From assembly GCA_019925105.1 (NCBI GenBank), contig JAHGAU010000015.1, positions 1,054,001 to 1,118,000 on the forward strand: a stretch of 64,000 nucleotides of DNA, in the 5' to 3' direction. The position numbers were made by a program, and so were the translations under genes. Positions 24,961 through 37,200 of this stretch are shown here, in pieces. Position 1 is the first letter of the stretch. Every line of letters begins with the position of its first letter. The notes beneath the pieces are model-generated. The model ran no database searches and was not told where the DNA came from. It saw only the letters and a program-made list of their open reading frames with translations. The DNA comes from Niebla homalea. Its lineage: Eukaryota > Ascomycota > Lecanoromycetes > Lecanorales > Ramalinaceae.

Positions 24961-27900
24961 ATAATATTAATATTTAAGGTTATACGAAAGGTTTTAAAGG
25001 CGTTAATAAGTTAAAGAGTATAATATAGTATAGAATAACTATTTTATAATTTAAGTATATTTTAATTAATAAAGCGTTTACGTTAAATATTATTAAATAA
25101 ATATTAATAATTATCTGCCTAATAATAACCTTAAACGTAAGATAATAACCCCCTTAAAAACACGGAAAAGAGAATAATATTTAAAGTTAATAATAATATG
25201 GTTACGGGGGGCGTAAAACGTTGAACGGAAACCTTTATAAATACTTTATTATTAACCCGGCACCCTTAATAAAAAGGATTATATAGTTATTAACTTAAAC
25301 TACGTTTGTAATATAAATATATTATAAAAAAACGAGTCCGTTATCGGAAGTAATATAAAAGGTATAAAACCTATAATTATATATAACTTTATTAACGATA
25401 ATAAGTATACTTAATAAATAATAAACTTATAAGAAAAATATTATATAACCGCGGAAGTTAATAAACTTTAAGTATATAGAATAATATTAATATTACCTTT
25501 TAATAAGAAGTAAACGCGTATAATAATAAATAAATAGATAGAATAAAAAAGTAAAATAAAAAATAATTAATAAAAAAAAGAAATAAAACGTAAATATTAA
25601 TAAATACGCTTTCTTAACGTTAAGTTAAAAAATTTAAATTAAGTAAATTAATTTATTTTAAGTTATAATTCATTATTTAAACCGATATTAATTACGCCTT
25701 TATATTTATTGCTTATTACTTTATTTATTAAGGCTTTTTAAAGGTTACTTTAATTTCCAATAACGGTCTTTACTTATATTCCTAGTTCCCCTATATATTT
25801 AAGATAATAGATAAGAACGGTCTTCGTTTAGCCGCGATATTATATTCTTAAAAACGTTTAATTTATAACCATAAACTTATTATACGGTTTTATAATAATA
25901 ATATAATTAACCGTCGTTAACTATAAACCGTCTAATATTATACTTATAGTACCGATTAATACCTTTAACCGGTACGGTATACTTCCTTCTGCGATTACGT
26001 TAAATATTAATTTTTCTCCCTGAAACTTAATAATTAACCGGGCTTACCGTTTAACCTTAAGGTATTAACTATATAACCGTAATATCCTTTTAAAGTAAAA
26101 TTTATACTGGATATATTATAAATAGGTTAATTAATTAAAATAAGAAATATAGATTTTATATAATATTTAAAAGAAAAACATTAAATAAAAAGGAAAGGCA
26201 AAAACTTACGTATTATATTACGGAGGCGACGGTTACGTATTAATTAAAAAGTAAGACTTTTTTTCCGCGGGGATTTATTTAAGTATTTTATTAATAACTT
26301 TAAACTTCGGAATAAGTGAACGGTCGGATATAAAATATATTAACGGATATTTTAATTTTATATATCCTTTTTTATTTAAATAATTATAAATAAAAATAAC
26401 GGTTAAGAATCTTTTATTATTAATAACTTTTATTATAATTCCGAGTTAATATAAGATTAATAACGGGAATATTATTATTAATAAAACTTATCTTATTACC
26501 GTTTTTAAAAATTAAATTACGCTTTAAACTTTTTCTTCCTTTTTCCGTAATACTACTTATTTAAAATTATTTTTAACTTATTATAAATTACTCCTTAAAG
26601 AAAGCGGAAAAGTTACGTTTACTTTAAGATACTTATATAATAATAAGTATAAAAAGGGTTTCTTAAATTATTTCCTTTATTCTATTTATCGTATATATTA
26701 GTATATTAAGAATCCGATAATTTAATTTATTATTACTTAAAAATCTATTAAATCTATAAATACGGTATTATATTTTTTAATATATAATTATATTAATTAA
26801 AATTATTTATCTTTTATTTAAAGGTTTATAAATATAATATAATATATTTTTATTAAAGACGGAGCTATAATATTTAAATTTAATAAGTTACGTAATAATT
26901 TTAAGAAGTTAATAAGTTTTATTTTTAAGGGTATACCGGAAAAGAAAATAAAGTATAAAATATTAACGGCGTATTCCTTTTATAACTTTTAAATATAATT
27001 ATAAAATAATATATTTATCGATTTTAAGTAATAAAATTTATTTATTATTATTTATAATAATATAAACGATAAGTTATAGTAATATTTAAAGTCCCGTTAA
27101 TACGTCGTTTTATACTTTAAAGTATAATACGTATTTTTAATCCGTATCTTATTTTTAACCTTACTTATATAGTTCTTTTTTATTATTAAAATTATTATTT
27201 TCTTTAATCTTTTTACGTAATAATATTATAAACGTATAAGTTAAAGGATCTAACGTAAAAGTCTTTCGGTTTAAATAGGGTTTCTAGGTACTTATAACGT
27301 AATATCTCCTTAATCTTTATTAAGAAAAAGTATTTATTTTTATAGTTTATATATTTAATTATAAAGTATATATTTAATCCCGTAATTTTATCGTAAAATT
27401 TATTTTAAGCTATAATTTATATATTAATAAGGTTTTTTGGGATAAAAATTAAGCTTAACTTATTATAAGTGGTAAAATTAAATATTTTTAAATTTAAATT
27501 ATAAAAATATTTAAAGAATAAATCGTTTTTATTTTTACGGTAAATATTATATTTAATATTAGGGTTTTAATATTAATCTGGATATTTATTAATATCTATT
27601 TATACGAAGTATAAATATCTTTTTAATAGAATAATAATAAGTTTTTTTAAAGTTTAAGAAGAATTTAAGTTAATATAAGTTTAAATTTAACTTAAATCTA
27701 ATATACTTTACTTATTCTTATTATATCGGTTAGGATCCTTCTATTTATATTAATAATATTATTCTTATAATTTCCCTTGACGTATTTATAGAATTAAAAT
27801 ATAATAAATAATTAATATTAATTTAAATTAACTTTAAGATTAAGGAAATAAAATATTACTTCAATTATAGGCTATTAAGGATCCAGTCTGAATATATAAT

Positions 27901-28376
27901 AATACCACGTTTATATCGTAAGGTTGCTTATTTATTTTAATTTAAATAAGTTTATTATTAATATTACGCTGGAAACGAAAAGGATCGGATTAATTATTAT
28001 AAATACTTTTATTTAAAGTAAGTATTTATATATCCGCTTATTCTTAAGGCTTAATAAAGTAATCAATATTAAGATTTAAATTTAATATAATAATATTAAT
28101 AACTTTAAGATTCTTATTTTTGGATAAGTTAAATAATATATAAATTAAATTAAAAATATAAAAAGGTAATTAAGAAATTAAATAATAAAAAGAATTATTA
28201 TAAAGGAGGTTAAAACTTATACGCTTTAATCGGTAAAGGATAAGGTTTTAATTATTACTTACTTTGTCTGACGACCGGCGGTCTTAAGTTAGATTCCCGT
28301 AAAGAATAACTTAAAGCTACTTTTAATTAATACTGAACTCTTTAAATTAAGTTAAAGTATTAAGTAGGTTATTTAA

Positions 28377-28503
28377 AGATAATTCCTTAATAATATTCCC
28401 AGATAATTCCTTAATAACGTTACTAAATAATTTTTCAATAATATTATTAAATAGTTCCTTAATAACGTTATTAAATAATTCTTTAATAACGATATTAAAT
28501 GGT
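28377..28503 (+). repeat. 24-bp minisatellite, 5 units
   Basis: Five head-to-tail 24-bp units such as AATAGTTCCTTAATAACG + TTATTA. The period is a multiple of three, so it would add 8 residues per unit. One plus frame runs through it without stops as (D/N)-N-S-L-I-T-L-L, plausibly Asn/Ser/Thr/Pro-rich before RIP. Confidence 0.85.
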
Positions 28504-30540
28504 TAAGCGTTAATTATTAATAAAATACTTAAGTTAGCCGAGGACCTAATAAAGGATAGCTTATTAAATACATAAAAAAAGGGAGCGTATTAATAATGCT
28601 TTAAGTAATATATATAAAAATAATTACGTAAATACTTATCCTCGGTAATAAATACGGCGGATTACTCGGGGTTTATTACGAGGAATTAATCTTTTTCTTT
28701 TTCCGTTAAATAACGCCGTATAAATTCCTTTATAAATAATTTAAGGGTTAAGTCCTTTTTAAAAAGTTAATTAAAAAATAAACTATTTTTATTATTTAAA
28801 AAAAGTTTAAATATAATATATTATATTTATTTAATCGTAAGATTAATTCTATAAAGCTTAATAATACTTAAGAATATATTTCCAATCGTAAATAAAACGT
28901 TAATACGTAACGGTTAAAAGTATAATAAAAGGTTAAAGATTGGTATAAATATTAACGTTTACTATTAATTAAAGGTAATATAAGGGGAGGGAAAAAGGCG
29001 TTTTTAAGGGGTAAGAAAGCCTATCTTTAAAAAGTAACGATTAATTTTATAGAACTATATAAGGCCGGTAACGATATAATTGTTTTAAACCTTAATTAAG
29101 ATGCGAAAGAAAATAACGGAATAATTTATACGTAATATATTATTAAAATCAGTAATATACTTAATAATATACCGTAAATAAATTATATTATCGTATAATA
29201 GCTTAAAGAATTCAAAACAATCTATGATAATAGAATTTTACTCTATATCCATCGTTTTAAGATTTTTTTAAAGTTAATTTTTATTTAATTAATAAGTTTA
29301 TTTAAATAATCGATCGCTATAATAATAATTTATATAATTTTAATATATATAAATAATTAAAAAAATCGGGAAAAAAATAAATTATAATTAATAAAAGAAA
29401 CGTAAGGTTTAAACTTAATTAACCATTTTATATTATTATTAATAAATAATAATATCGCGAAAACTCCTTTACGATTTTTAACTTTAAAAAACTACAAATC
29501 TTAGATATATCGTTTTATTTTTAGAAAAAGTGAAAATAATATAAAAAAAAGGATAATAAAATAAATAAAGAAGTATTTAAAGAATATTGATTAAGTATAT
29601 AATTATATATAATTATATTTATATTCTATAAATTTATTAAATATATAATTATATAAAGTTAATTCAACCGGAAGTTAATTAATTAATAGAATAATTAAGA
29701 CCTTAATTAAGGGGTTACGGATTTATAATTATTTTAACGTATTAAATTATTAACCCGGATTAATAATAAATAATATAACGGTAAAAGAAATATAAAATAA
29801 CGTATTAATACGGTTCTTAAAGAATAATTTAAAAAAGCAATTATAAAACTTGGGAGCGTTTTACCGGAATAAGGTTAATTTAACATTAAATACTATTATA
29901 TAATATAATTATTAAATATTAAAGAAAAAAATCTAATATTAAAATAATATATAAACGGTAAAACGAGAAATTAACGGATATAAATATAAAAAGAATAATA
30001 TAATTACGGACGTTATTAAATAATGTTTTATATATTATAAATCCGTTTAATAGAAAAACTTTTAAGCTTAAAGAATTATACTTTATTTTAATCCTTTATA
30101 TATAATTTTCTTTATATATATCCGTACTTTTATTATATTCTTTTTTATAGCTTTAAACGATAAAGTATAATATGTTAAATCGATAATTTAATTAAAGTAT
30201 ACGGGAGGTTAACGTATTAAGATAATAGCTTAAATAATTTAATAATATTTTAAACGAAATCCATTAATATAGGATCTTTTACGGGTATTATAATATAATA
30301 TTAATCGGCTTTTTAACGTTTATAAAAAGGGGGTTTCATAAGAAATATAAAGGAGCGGATATTAAAATCCGGTAAAAATAAATAAAAAAGGAATAATATA
30401 TGAAAACGGGATTCATTCGGAATATTTAAATAACGGGGTTAAGAATTAAGGGTAATTAATAAATAAATATTAAAGTATAAGGAGTATTATTTAATTTAAT
30501 CGGGGGAAAAAAAGGCAGGATTTATTATATAATATATATA
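28380..30540 (+). pseudogene. Unrecognised broken protein gene in tandem unit copy 2
   Basis: Second copy of the unknown plus-strand gene. The open frame through the minisatellite continues as K-L-A-E-D-L-I-K-D-S, then S-V-K-Q-R-R-I-N-S-F-I and K-S-L-N-I-I-Y-Y-I-Y-L-I. Around 29040-29280 another readable stretch has F-I-E-L-Y-K-A-G-N-D, then N-x-D-A-K-E-N-N-G-I-I-Y-T-Q-Y-I and L-K-E-F-K-T-I-Y-D-N-R. The C-terminal R-G-F-x-x-K-Y-K-G-A-D-I-K-I-R block lies near 30330. Most stops are at positions where Gln is expected. I cannot assign a domain. Confidence 0.5.
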
Positions 30541-30699
30541 GTATTAATATTTCGGGTCGTATAAAAGGTTTTAAACGCGTTAATATATATATAAATATAA
30601 TAACGCGTAAAATAACTTATTCTTTAATATTAAATAAAGAACGTTATTTATAAATATAAGGTATTCCGGTAAATATAATTAATAAGTAATTAATATAAC

Positions 30700-30962
30700 G
30701 TTAAAAATTAAATAACGAAAGACTTAACGTATTTCCGCTTTACCGAATAAGTAAATTTAACTATATATTATAAATAGATTAACTTAAGAGTTTACTTTTA
30801 TAAGTATAAAATTATTTCGGGATATTAATTAATTAAGTAAATAAATTATATTAGCCGCTATATATAATAACTTAGTATTTTAAAGATATTTAATTTAAAT
30901 TCAGAAAGATAAGTTAAGTTATCTTAATATAACTGATTAAAATAATTTAAGTGATTAAATAG
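30700..30962. other. Unassigned AT-rich spacer
   Basis: RIP-type sequence after the second tandem unit. I see no gene or repeat. Confidence 0.4.
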
Positions 30963-31140
30963 AAAGGAGCATTTTAAGTACTTATAAATAATATTTTAAC
31001 TTATAAGTTACTTATAAGTAGCTTATAAGTAACTGGTAAAACTTACGAGCGCTCCAAGCGCGTTAAGTCCTTCCGCTTTCTAACGTATGATCCGAGCAGG
31101 TCGCAGATTTGCTGATGTAAATAAATAATATGCTCCTTTA
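30963..31140. mobile_element. Small inverted-repeat element tiled with ACTTATAAGT
   Basis: Bounded by AAAGGAGCAT on the left and ATGCTCCTTT on the right (31130-31139). The left half tiles the palindrome ACTTATAAGT about four times (30976-31032). The right half is a GC-rich unmutated stretch with GAGCGCTCCAAGCGCG and TCCGAGCAGGTCGCAGATTT. About 178 bp long with no coding capacity. Target duplication is unclear, so the superfamily is undecided. Confidence 0.6.
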
Positions 31141-32600
31141 ATAAATAATGAAAAATAATTATATTATTTATAAATACTTATATAAAATCTTATATTAAAC
31201 GTAATATGTTATTTATTTACCCTTATATATATAAAGGATTACTTTTAAAACCTATTAATATAACTGAAGATTCCTCTTAACTTTTATTAAAAACAATATA
31301 AAGTTTATATTAATCGGATTTATATATAAGAAATTAATAAAAATAATTACGGGTATTAATTATAATAATATATTTATAATTTATAATGAAAGAAATTATT
31401 TCCTATTATAATAATAACGGGTATAAATTGGAAATCGTAATTTTATTAAGTAATTAAATATTAATTATAATACGGCTTTTACGTTTATTTAAAGTATTAC
31501 GTTAAATAATAAAAGCAGGATATAAAAATTCCATAAATTATATACTTAATATAATTTACCCTTATTATATATTTTATTTAAAGCTTAATTTATAACCTTT
31601 CGATCTTTATACTTAATATTATATAATTTGTTAAGTTTAATAATTATATTAAATCGAAAATTAATAAATATATATTAATTTTTTGAAATATTAATTATAA
31701 TATTATTATTTTTAAAGATATTATTAAATTCTTTAATAATATTACTTAATTAAACTTACGTATCTCCGTTATATATATAAATCTTAACGCCGTTAAATAA
31801 AACTTATTCCTTACGATTATTAATTTATAATAACCGGGTTAAATAAGTCATTGAATAATTAAAAGTTATAAAAATTATTTTAAAAAATATAAAAATTAAT
31901 ATTATTATTAAAGTAACTTTATAAATTTATAACTTAGATTTTTAGGTTTTCTATCCGTAAGTAATAAGTAATATTAATAAACTTAAGACTATTATATAAT
32001 AAGGTTACGGGGGTAAATTATATAAAATTTTAAATCTTATTTTATATAATAAATTAACTTTTTAATTAATATTGTTTTTAATTTAAACGACTGACATTTT
32101 TAAGTTAACGATATATATAAATATATTATTTCGGAATTTAAGATTATAAGATAATATTAATTACGGTTTAAAGATGAAATCCCGGAATTTCAATAATTCT
32201 TTTAAAGTCCTTTTTTTTTAATATATAATTAATACTTATACCGTATTATAAGCTAAGATTTCAATTTATTACTTTATATAAATTATATATCGTAATTATG
32301 CTATTTCCTTTATAAAAATAATCACCTTAATACTTATATTTTTATAAATATTAATAATATATTTTTAATTATTAAAATTAACTATTATTTTATTAAGAGT
32401 TATATTATCGGTAACGATTAAAATATTAATAAATAAATTATATATTAAATGAATTTTAACTGAAGTTTTTCTTAAAGTAAGTATTATATTCTTTTTCCCT
32501 AAGAAAAATAAGTTAAGTTTTATAAATTTATTAATAATCGATTTGAAATTATTAACGTTTATAACCGGAATTAACTTGGGTAATTTTTGAATTTTAAAAT
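31141..32600. other. Unassigned RIP-degraded DNA left of Copia A #3
   Basis: Very AT-rich with no convincing frame. Just before 32600 there are weak Copia A RT-like resemblances (an AATGAATTTTAACT word near 32452), so Copia A #3 may begin somewhat earlier than I mark it. Confidence 0.35.
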
Positions 32601-33111
32601 CTAAATAACAATCCTTTCTTTAAGGGTAACGGTACAGCTATTTTTATAAACGTAAATGCCTATCTTAAGCCGGTTAATAAGGAATGTACCGCCCCGAAGT
32701 AATTTTAACTTAAATATTAATCCGTTATTAACTTACTTATATATATTATAATAAGTATTAGGCTTACTATAGCTTATACGGTACTGGTAATATTATGTTA
32801 CGCGTTTAACCTTGATAAAGGGTATTAAATAATTATTAAGAAGATCTTCCGTTATCTCCGCGGTATAGCCTCCTTAAAGTTCGTTTTTTAAGGCCCTTTA
32901 AAGCCCCTTAGTGGCTATATAAACTTAGATTACGCCGGCGACCTATAAATACGTCGATCCACCTCCGGATATACCTTTAACCTAAGAAGTATAATTATTA
33001 ACTGGTTTTTAAAACGTTAATTAATTATAGCCTTATTTACTTATAAGGTTAAGTACGTAAGATAATATAACGTTATTAAAGAAACGATCTAATTTAAACG
33101 GTTATTAATTT
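32600..33111 (+). mobile_element. Copia A #3, RT/RNase H part left of the SINE insertion
   Basis: It aligns with Copia A #1 from about 6650 to 7135, covering the end of RT and the start of RNase H. It stops where the SINE-like element enters, and the element resumes at 43384. The whole 5' part (LTR, gag, integrase) is missing or unrecognisable. The last 13 bp (CGGTTATTAATTT, 33099-33111) are the target duplicate. Confidence 0.8.
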
Positions 33112-33128
33112 GATTGATTGATTGATTT
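33112..33128 (-). repeat. (TTGA)n tail of the SINE-like element
   Basis: Tandem TTGA units next to the target duplicate, matching the LINE tails at 907 and 13276. Confidence 0.85.
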
Positions 33129-33137
33129 GTTTATATA

Positions 33138-33279
33138 TGTTGAAATGGTAGGGTGTAACTTACTTAGTTAAGTAAGTACTATGTAAGGTGCTAAGCGATA
33201 TCTATCTATAAGAAGTCTAGGAAGTAAACTAGCCCTCTTTTAATAATAGCCGAGGTCTTTACCTTTTGTACTTCTAATA
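33138..33279 (-). repeat. Copia A #2 3' LTR
   Basis: Plus-strand text runs TGTTGAAATGGTAGGGTG... to ...CTTCTAATA, 142 bp. It is among the least mutated Copia A LTRs in the window. Confidence 0.92.
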
Positions 33280-33288
33280 TTCCCACTT
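33280..33288 (-). promoter_or_regulatory. Copia A #2 polypurine tract
   Basis: Minus-strand AAGTGGGAA directly precedes the 3' LTR, where plus-strand DNA synthesis is primed in LTR elements. The equivalents in copies #1 and #3 (ATAAGAG and AAGTAAGAA) are RIP-altered. Confidence 0.65.
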
Positions 33289-34070
33289 GATTAATAGCTT
33301 TATAATACTATAATACCGTATTATTTATTAAGTAAAGAGTAAAAGCTTTTATTAAACCGTATTACCGCAATAACGGGTATATTTATCTTAATTCCAATAA
33401 TAAAAGGTATATTTTAAACTCTAGAAATATAATTACTTTAATCTTAAATAATTTCTGAATTTTTAAAAAACATCCCTTAATAACGGCTTTATTAGGTTAT
33501 CCGCTATTATATTACCGGTAAGATAATATATAAGTTTTACTTATTTATTAATTATATACTCCCGGAGGAAGTAATATTTAATATATATATACTTTATCTT
33601 TAAGTGGTTTATAGGGTCCTTTACTAATATAATCGCTCCCTAGTTATTATAAAAGATTACCGTAATAAAGGTAAGGGCCTTAATATCGTACTTAAATTAA
33701 GTAAGAAGAGTGTAGTCTTATATAATATCCTTATCCTTAAGGGCCGGTAATACCGTTGGATTTAAGGTAACTTTAATAAGCTAAGCTAGTAACCGTTTAA
33801 ATTAAATCGCCTTTTTAATGCCGTTATATTATCCTACGTATTTAACTTTATAGGTAAATAGGGCCATAATTGGTTAACGTTTTAAAGACCAGTTAATAAC
33901 TATACTTCCCAGGTTAAAGGTATACCCGGAGGTAAACCGACGTATTTACGGGTCGCCGGCATAATTTAAGTCCGTATAATTATTAAGGGGCTTTAAAGGA
34001 CCTTAAAAGATAAGCTTTAAGGAGGTTATACCGCAAAGGTAATAAAAGACCTTCTTAACGGCTATTTAAT

Positions 34071-34232
34071 TGTTGAATATGCAGGATCGCCACTTGGGAG
34101 ATCACGTGACGCGGATCAGATTAGATAAGGCGGACGTATTAGACCTAAGTAGGATAGCGGCATATAACCTTATATATAGTTTCACTTTATATATAGTAAT
34201 AATTAAGTAACTTATATTTCTTAATTTCAATA
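34071..34232 (+). repeat. Copia B #1 5' LTR
   Basis: It starts TGTTGAATATGCAGGATCGC and ends ATTTCAATA, a decayed TTCAACA. It is 162 bp, the same length as the 3' LTR. Confidence 0.93.
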
Positions 34233-34246
34233 GGTTATAAGCCCGG
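34233..34246 (+). promoter_or_regulatory. Copia B primer-binding site, half-tRNA initiator-Met type
   Basis: GGTTATAAGCCCGG starts at the first base after the 5' LTR. It is identical to the Copia A #2 site although the two families have different LTRs. One G-to-A reversal makes it complementary to the initiator tRNA anticodon stem-loop. Confidence 0.8.
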
Positions 34247-34249
34247 ATT

Positions 34250-37200
34250 ACGCGTTTAAATATTTAGATAATGTTTTCTTAATATTTAAATTAGCCTATA
34301 AACGGTGGTAAACTTATGGTATAAAATGTACCCGTAAACGATATTTATACGTAAACTATATTATTAAAAAATCAACCTGGTTAAACGTATAATACTACGG
34401 TTATAAACAGAGAAGCCTACTTAATTACCTATATTCCTGAATTAAAAGGGGAAGACATTTTATTAATAAGAATATATAAACCGTTATTTCCCAGCCTTAT
34501 TAAGGGCCATAAACGCTTATACGCCGGATAAGCTAAGCCGGCGTTAAGCCAGCGGAGTTAAAACGTAAAACCCTTAAGGTTAATATATATACGTAAAGCC
34601 TTAATTAAAGTTTAAATAGGAAATTTAAAATGTTAAATAAATATTAAATATATTATAAAACTTTATTAAGTTTAAAGCCTTAAAGACCGTATTAAAATCA
34701 AGTTTTTTTAAAATTAATTAAAGATAAATTACTTGGATTTAAGTATATTACGGCTTAAAATCATTTATTTTAATTTAATTTTAAAAAGTAAATACGGGAC
34801 GGAATAAATAATTAATAGTTAAACCTCCTAGAATAAAGATTAATCCTTAAGAAAAAGGGGTTAAAAACCAGTTATAGAATTCTTTAATAAATAATTAGAC
34901 TTAAGATAAGCTTACTTATTACGGATTATAGAAATTAAAGCCCTTAAGTTAAAGTAAAATAATCAGGACGAGCTTAGATGCTTTAGTTATAAAGATTAAG
35001 GGCCTCTAAGTAGAAAAAGGTAGTAATCTTAAAGGTATATATATATAATATTATAATACGTTATAAAGTTTTATTCTAAGCTTAACCGGAATAAAGAATA
35101 CTTTAATTAATAAGGCCTTATATTACTTATTACCCTAAATTATATAATAATCCCGTACGAAGTATAGTACTTAAACCTTATTATTTGGTGATATCGTTAT
35201 ATATAAAGTACCCTTTTTCCTTTTATACTTAAAGACTTAAAGAAGGAAAACCGTTTTAATCCAGCTGGTAAAGATTAAGTTAAAGATAAGGATTATTTAT
35301 TACCGTAAACGTTAAAATCATATAATAACTTCGGCTTAAAAGCGTTTAAAAACCTTTAAATAACCTATTAAATATTATTATTTTCAGGTTAAATATAAAT
35401 GTTAAGAATTAAATATTATTATTTAATATAAGTTACTTATTACCCTTAAATAATAAGTCTTTAACGTATTAAATATCGTTAAACTTAAACTTAAGTATTA
35501 TTAATAATTATAATATAATTAATATTTTATTAATATTATTTTCCGTATATTTTATTAACGATAATAATTAAGAAAAACTTTATTATAAGGGGTTTTCTTT
35601 TAAGTTTAATCCTTTTATTAATAAATTAACGGTAATAAATATCGTAAAGTTAATAAATAAAGGATTAAATAACGATTAATAACCTTTAAAAGTTAAAAAA
35701 AAAAGATACCCTTAAGGTATATATAGCCTTAAAGAACCGTTATGGTATTAATATTAAATATTTAATCGATATTATAAAAAGTTTAAATATAATTTAAGAA
35801 CGACTTAAGAATTAATATAAATTATAAAGGTCCGGGCTATATATAAAGTTTATAGAAGAGTTTATAAGTTTATAAAAAACCCCGGATATAATAATTAATA
35901 AGTATAATAACCGCCATTAGAAAGTCTATATTAAGATTAAGGTAATTAATAACTCTTTAATTATCCCGGATTATTTTATTATTTAAATATTCTTAAATAA
36001 ATTAAAAAAGTTATAATAAACGTAATACTTAATATTTACTTAAACGGCGGTATAATAAGGCCCGGGTACCCTTAAATTTTACGATATTATATAAAAAGCC
36101 CGTAATAAGGAAACTCAGGCGGCTATTTAGCAATTAAACGTTTTAATATAGGCTTATAAGGATATATTAAAGGGTTATAATAAAAGGACCTTTAATAAGA
36201 CCCGGGAAAAGCCTATTTATTAATATTATACTTAAAAGGGGTATAATAATAAGTATATTAAAAATAAATATTAAGACCTTTACCTTAAAAAGAAGTTTAT
36301 AAAGTTCCGTATTAAGAAGCTTAAGATTATTAAGGAGATTATTACGCTTATAAACCTTTTAATAATAAACTCCTATTTATTAATATATATATAATAATTA
36401 ATAACGATAATATCGGTTATTTTAATAAATCTATAGAAATTAATAATCCTTAATAATAGTTATAATTAATATATTTTTTATAAAAAGAAATTCTTTTAAA
36501 GGGGCTAAAACCTTATTAATCTTTATCTTTAAGGCCCGGGTTAATAAGAATGAGTTATATAAAGGGTATAAGTATTATTTATATAATATATAAGGTGGAT
36601 AATAAACCCGTTAAAATAAAATTTATGGATACGGTATATTCCCCGGCGAACTTAATTAATCTTATATTTAAAACGTAACTTTTAAATTATAAAGTTTAAC
36701 TTAATATAACGCGGACGGTCCGGACGGTAACGTATAATTAAAAAAAGCTTACTTATAATAAATAAAATAGCTTATTTATAATTAATTTATAGGAACTTAC
36801 CCTTATTATAATAACGTTTAACGTACTTTCGGCTATATTTATATAATATATATATATAAATTACCTTAAAGCTTAGAAATTATTTTAATTAACGGATATA
36901 TTAATTAAGATAAATCTTAAACGTAAATATTATAATAATAATAAAATTAAAGACGCTTATTATACGTATTATATTACCGGACGGTTATACTCTTAATTAT
37001 ATAAGGGATATTTTAAACCTATAAAAAATCCGTTAAAGTTTATTTATACGCATCTTTTAAGGATAATTAATTTTTAAAGGTATAACGGAATAACGTATTA
37101 TATAACCTTCCGTAATAATAAAATTATAATATTAAAAATTTACCCGTTAATATATAAATTAGACGTAATTTAACGGTTTAAAAAGTTTAAAGTTAAATAT

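Larger units (their letters stand above)
19740..25200 (+). repeat. 5.5-kb tandem unit, copy 1
   Basis: It aligns by eye in the same orientation with 25200-30700. Matched landmarks are CGAGTCCG at 19875 and 25333, AAAAACGTTTAATTTATAA at 20359 and 25850, the ACCGGCGGTCTTAA block near 22786 and 28273, and TAAATCGATAATTT at 24617 and 30176. The offset of 5447-5559 bp shows small indels. Both copies are strongly RIP-mutated. Boundaries are approximate and I found no LTRs or terminal repeats. It may be a tandem mobile element or a duplicated gene region. Confidence 0.75.
25200..30700 (+). repeat. 5.5-kb tandem unit, copy 2
   Basis: Direct tandem copy of 19740-25200. It starts about where copy 1 ends; similarity fades after 30640-30700. 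It keeps slightly more G+C in places than copy 1, such as ACCGGTACGGTATACTTCC near 25970. Differences from copy 1 are mostly transitions plus small indels, including an insertion near 30235 and extra minisatellite units. Confidence 0.75.

Noticed and set aside
19740..30700. LTR retrotransposon or gypsy-type pol in the tandem unit
   Set aside because: I could not find LTRs, a primer site, RT, integrase or RNase H motifs in either copy.
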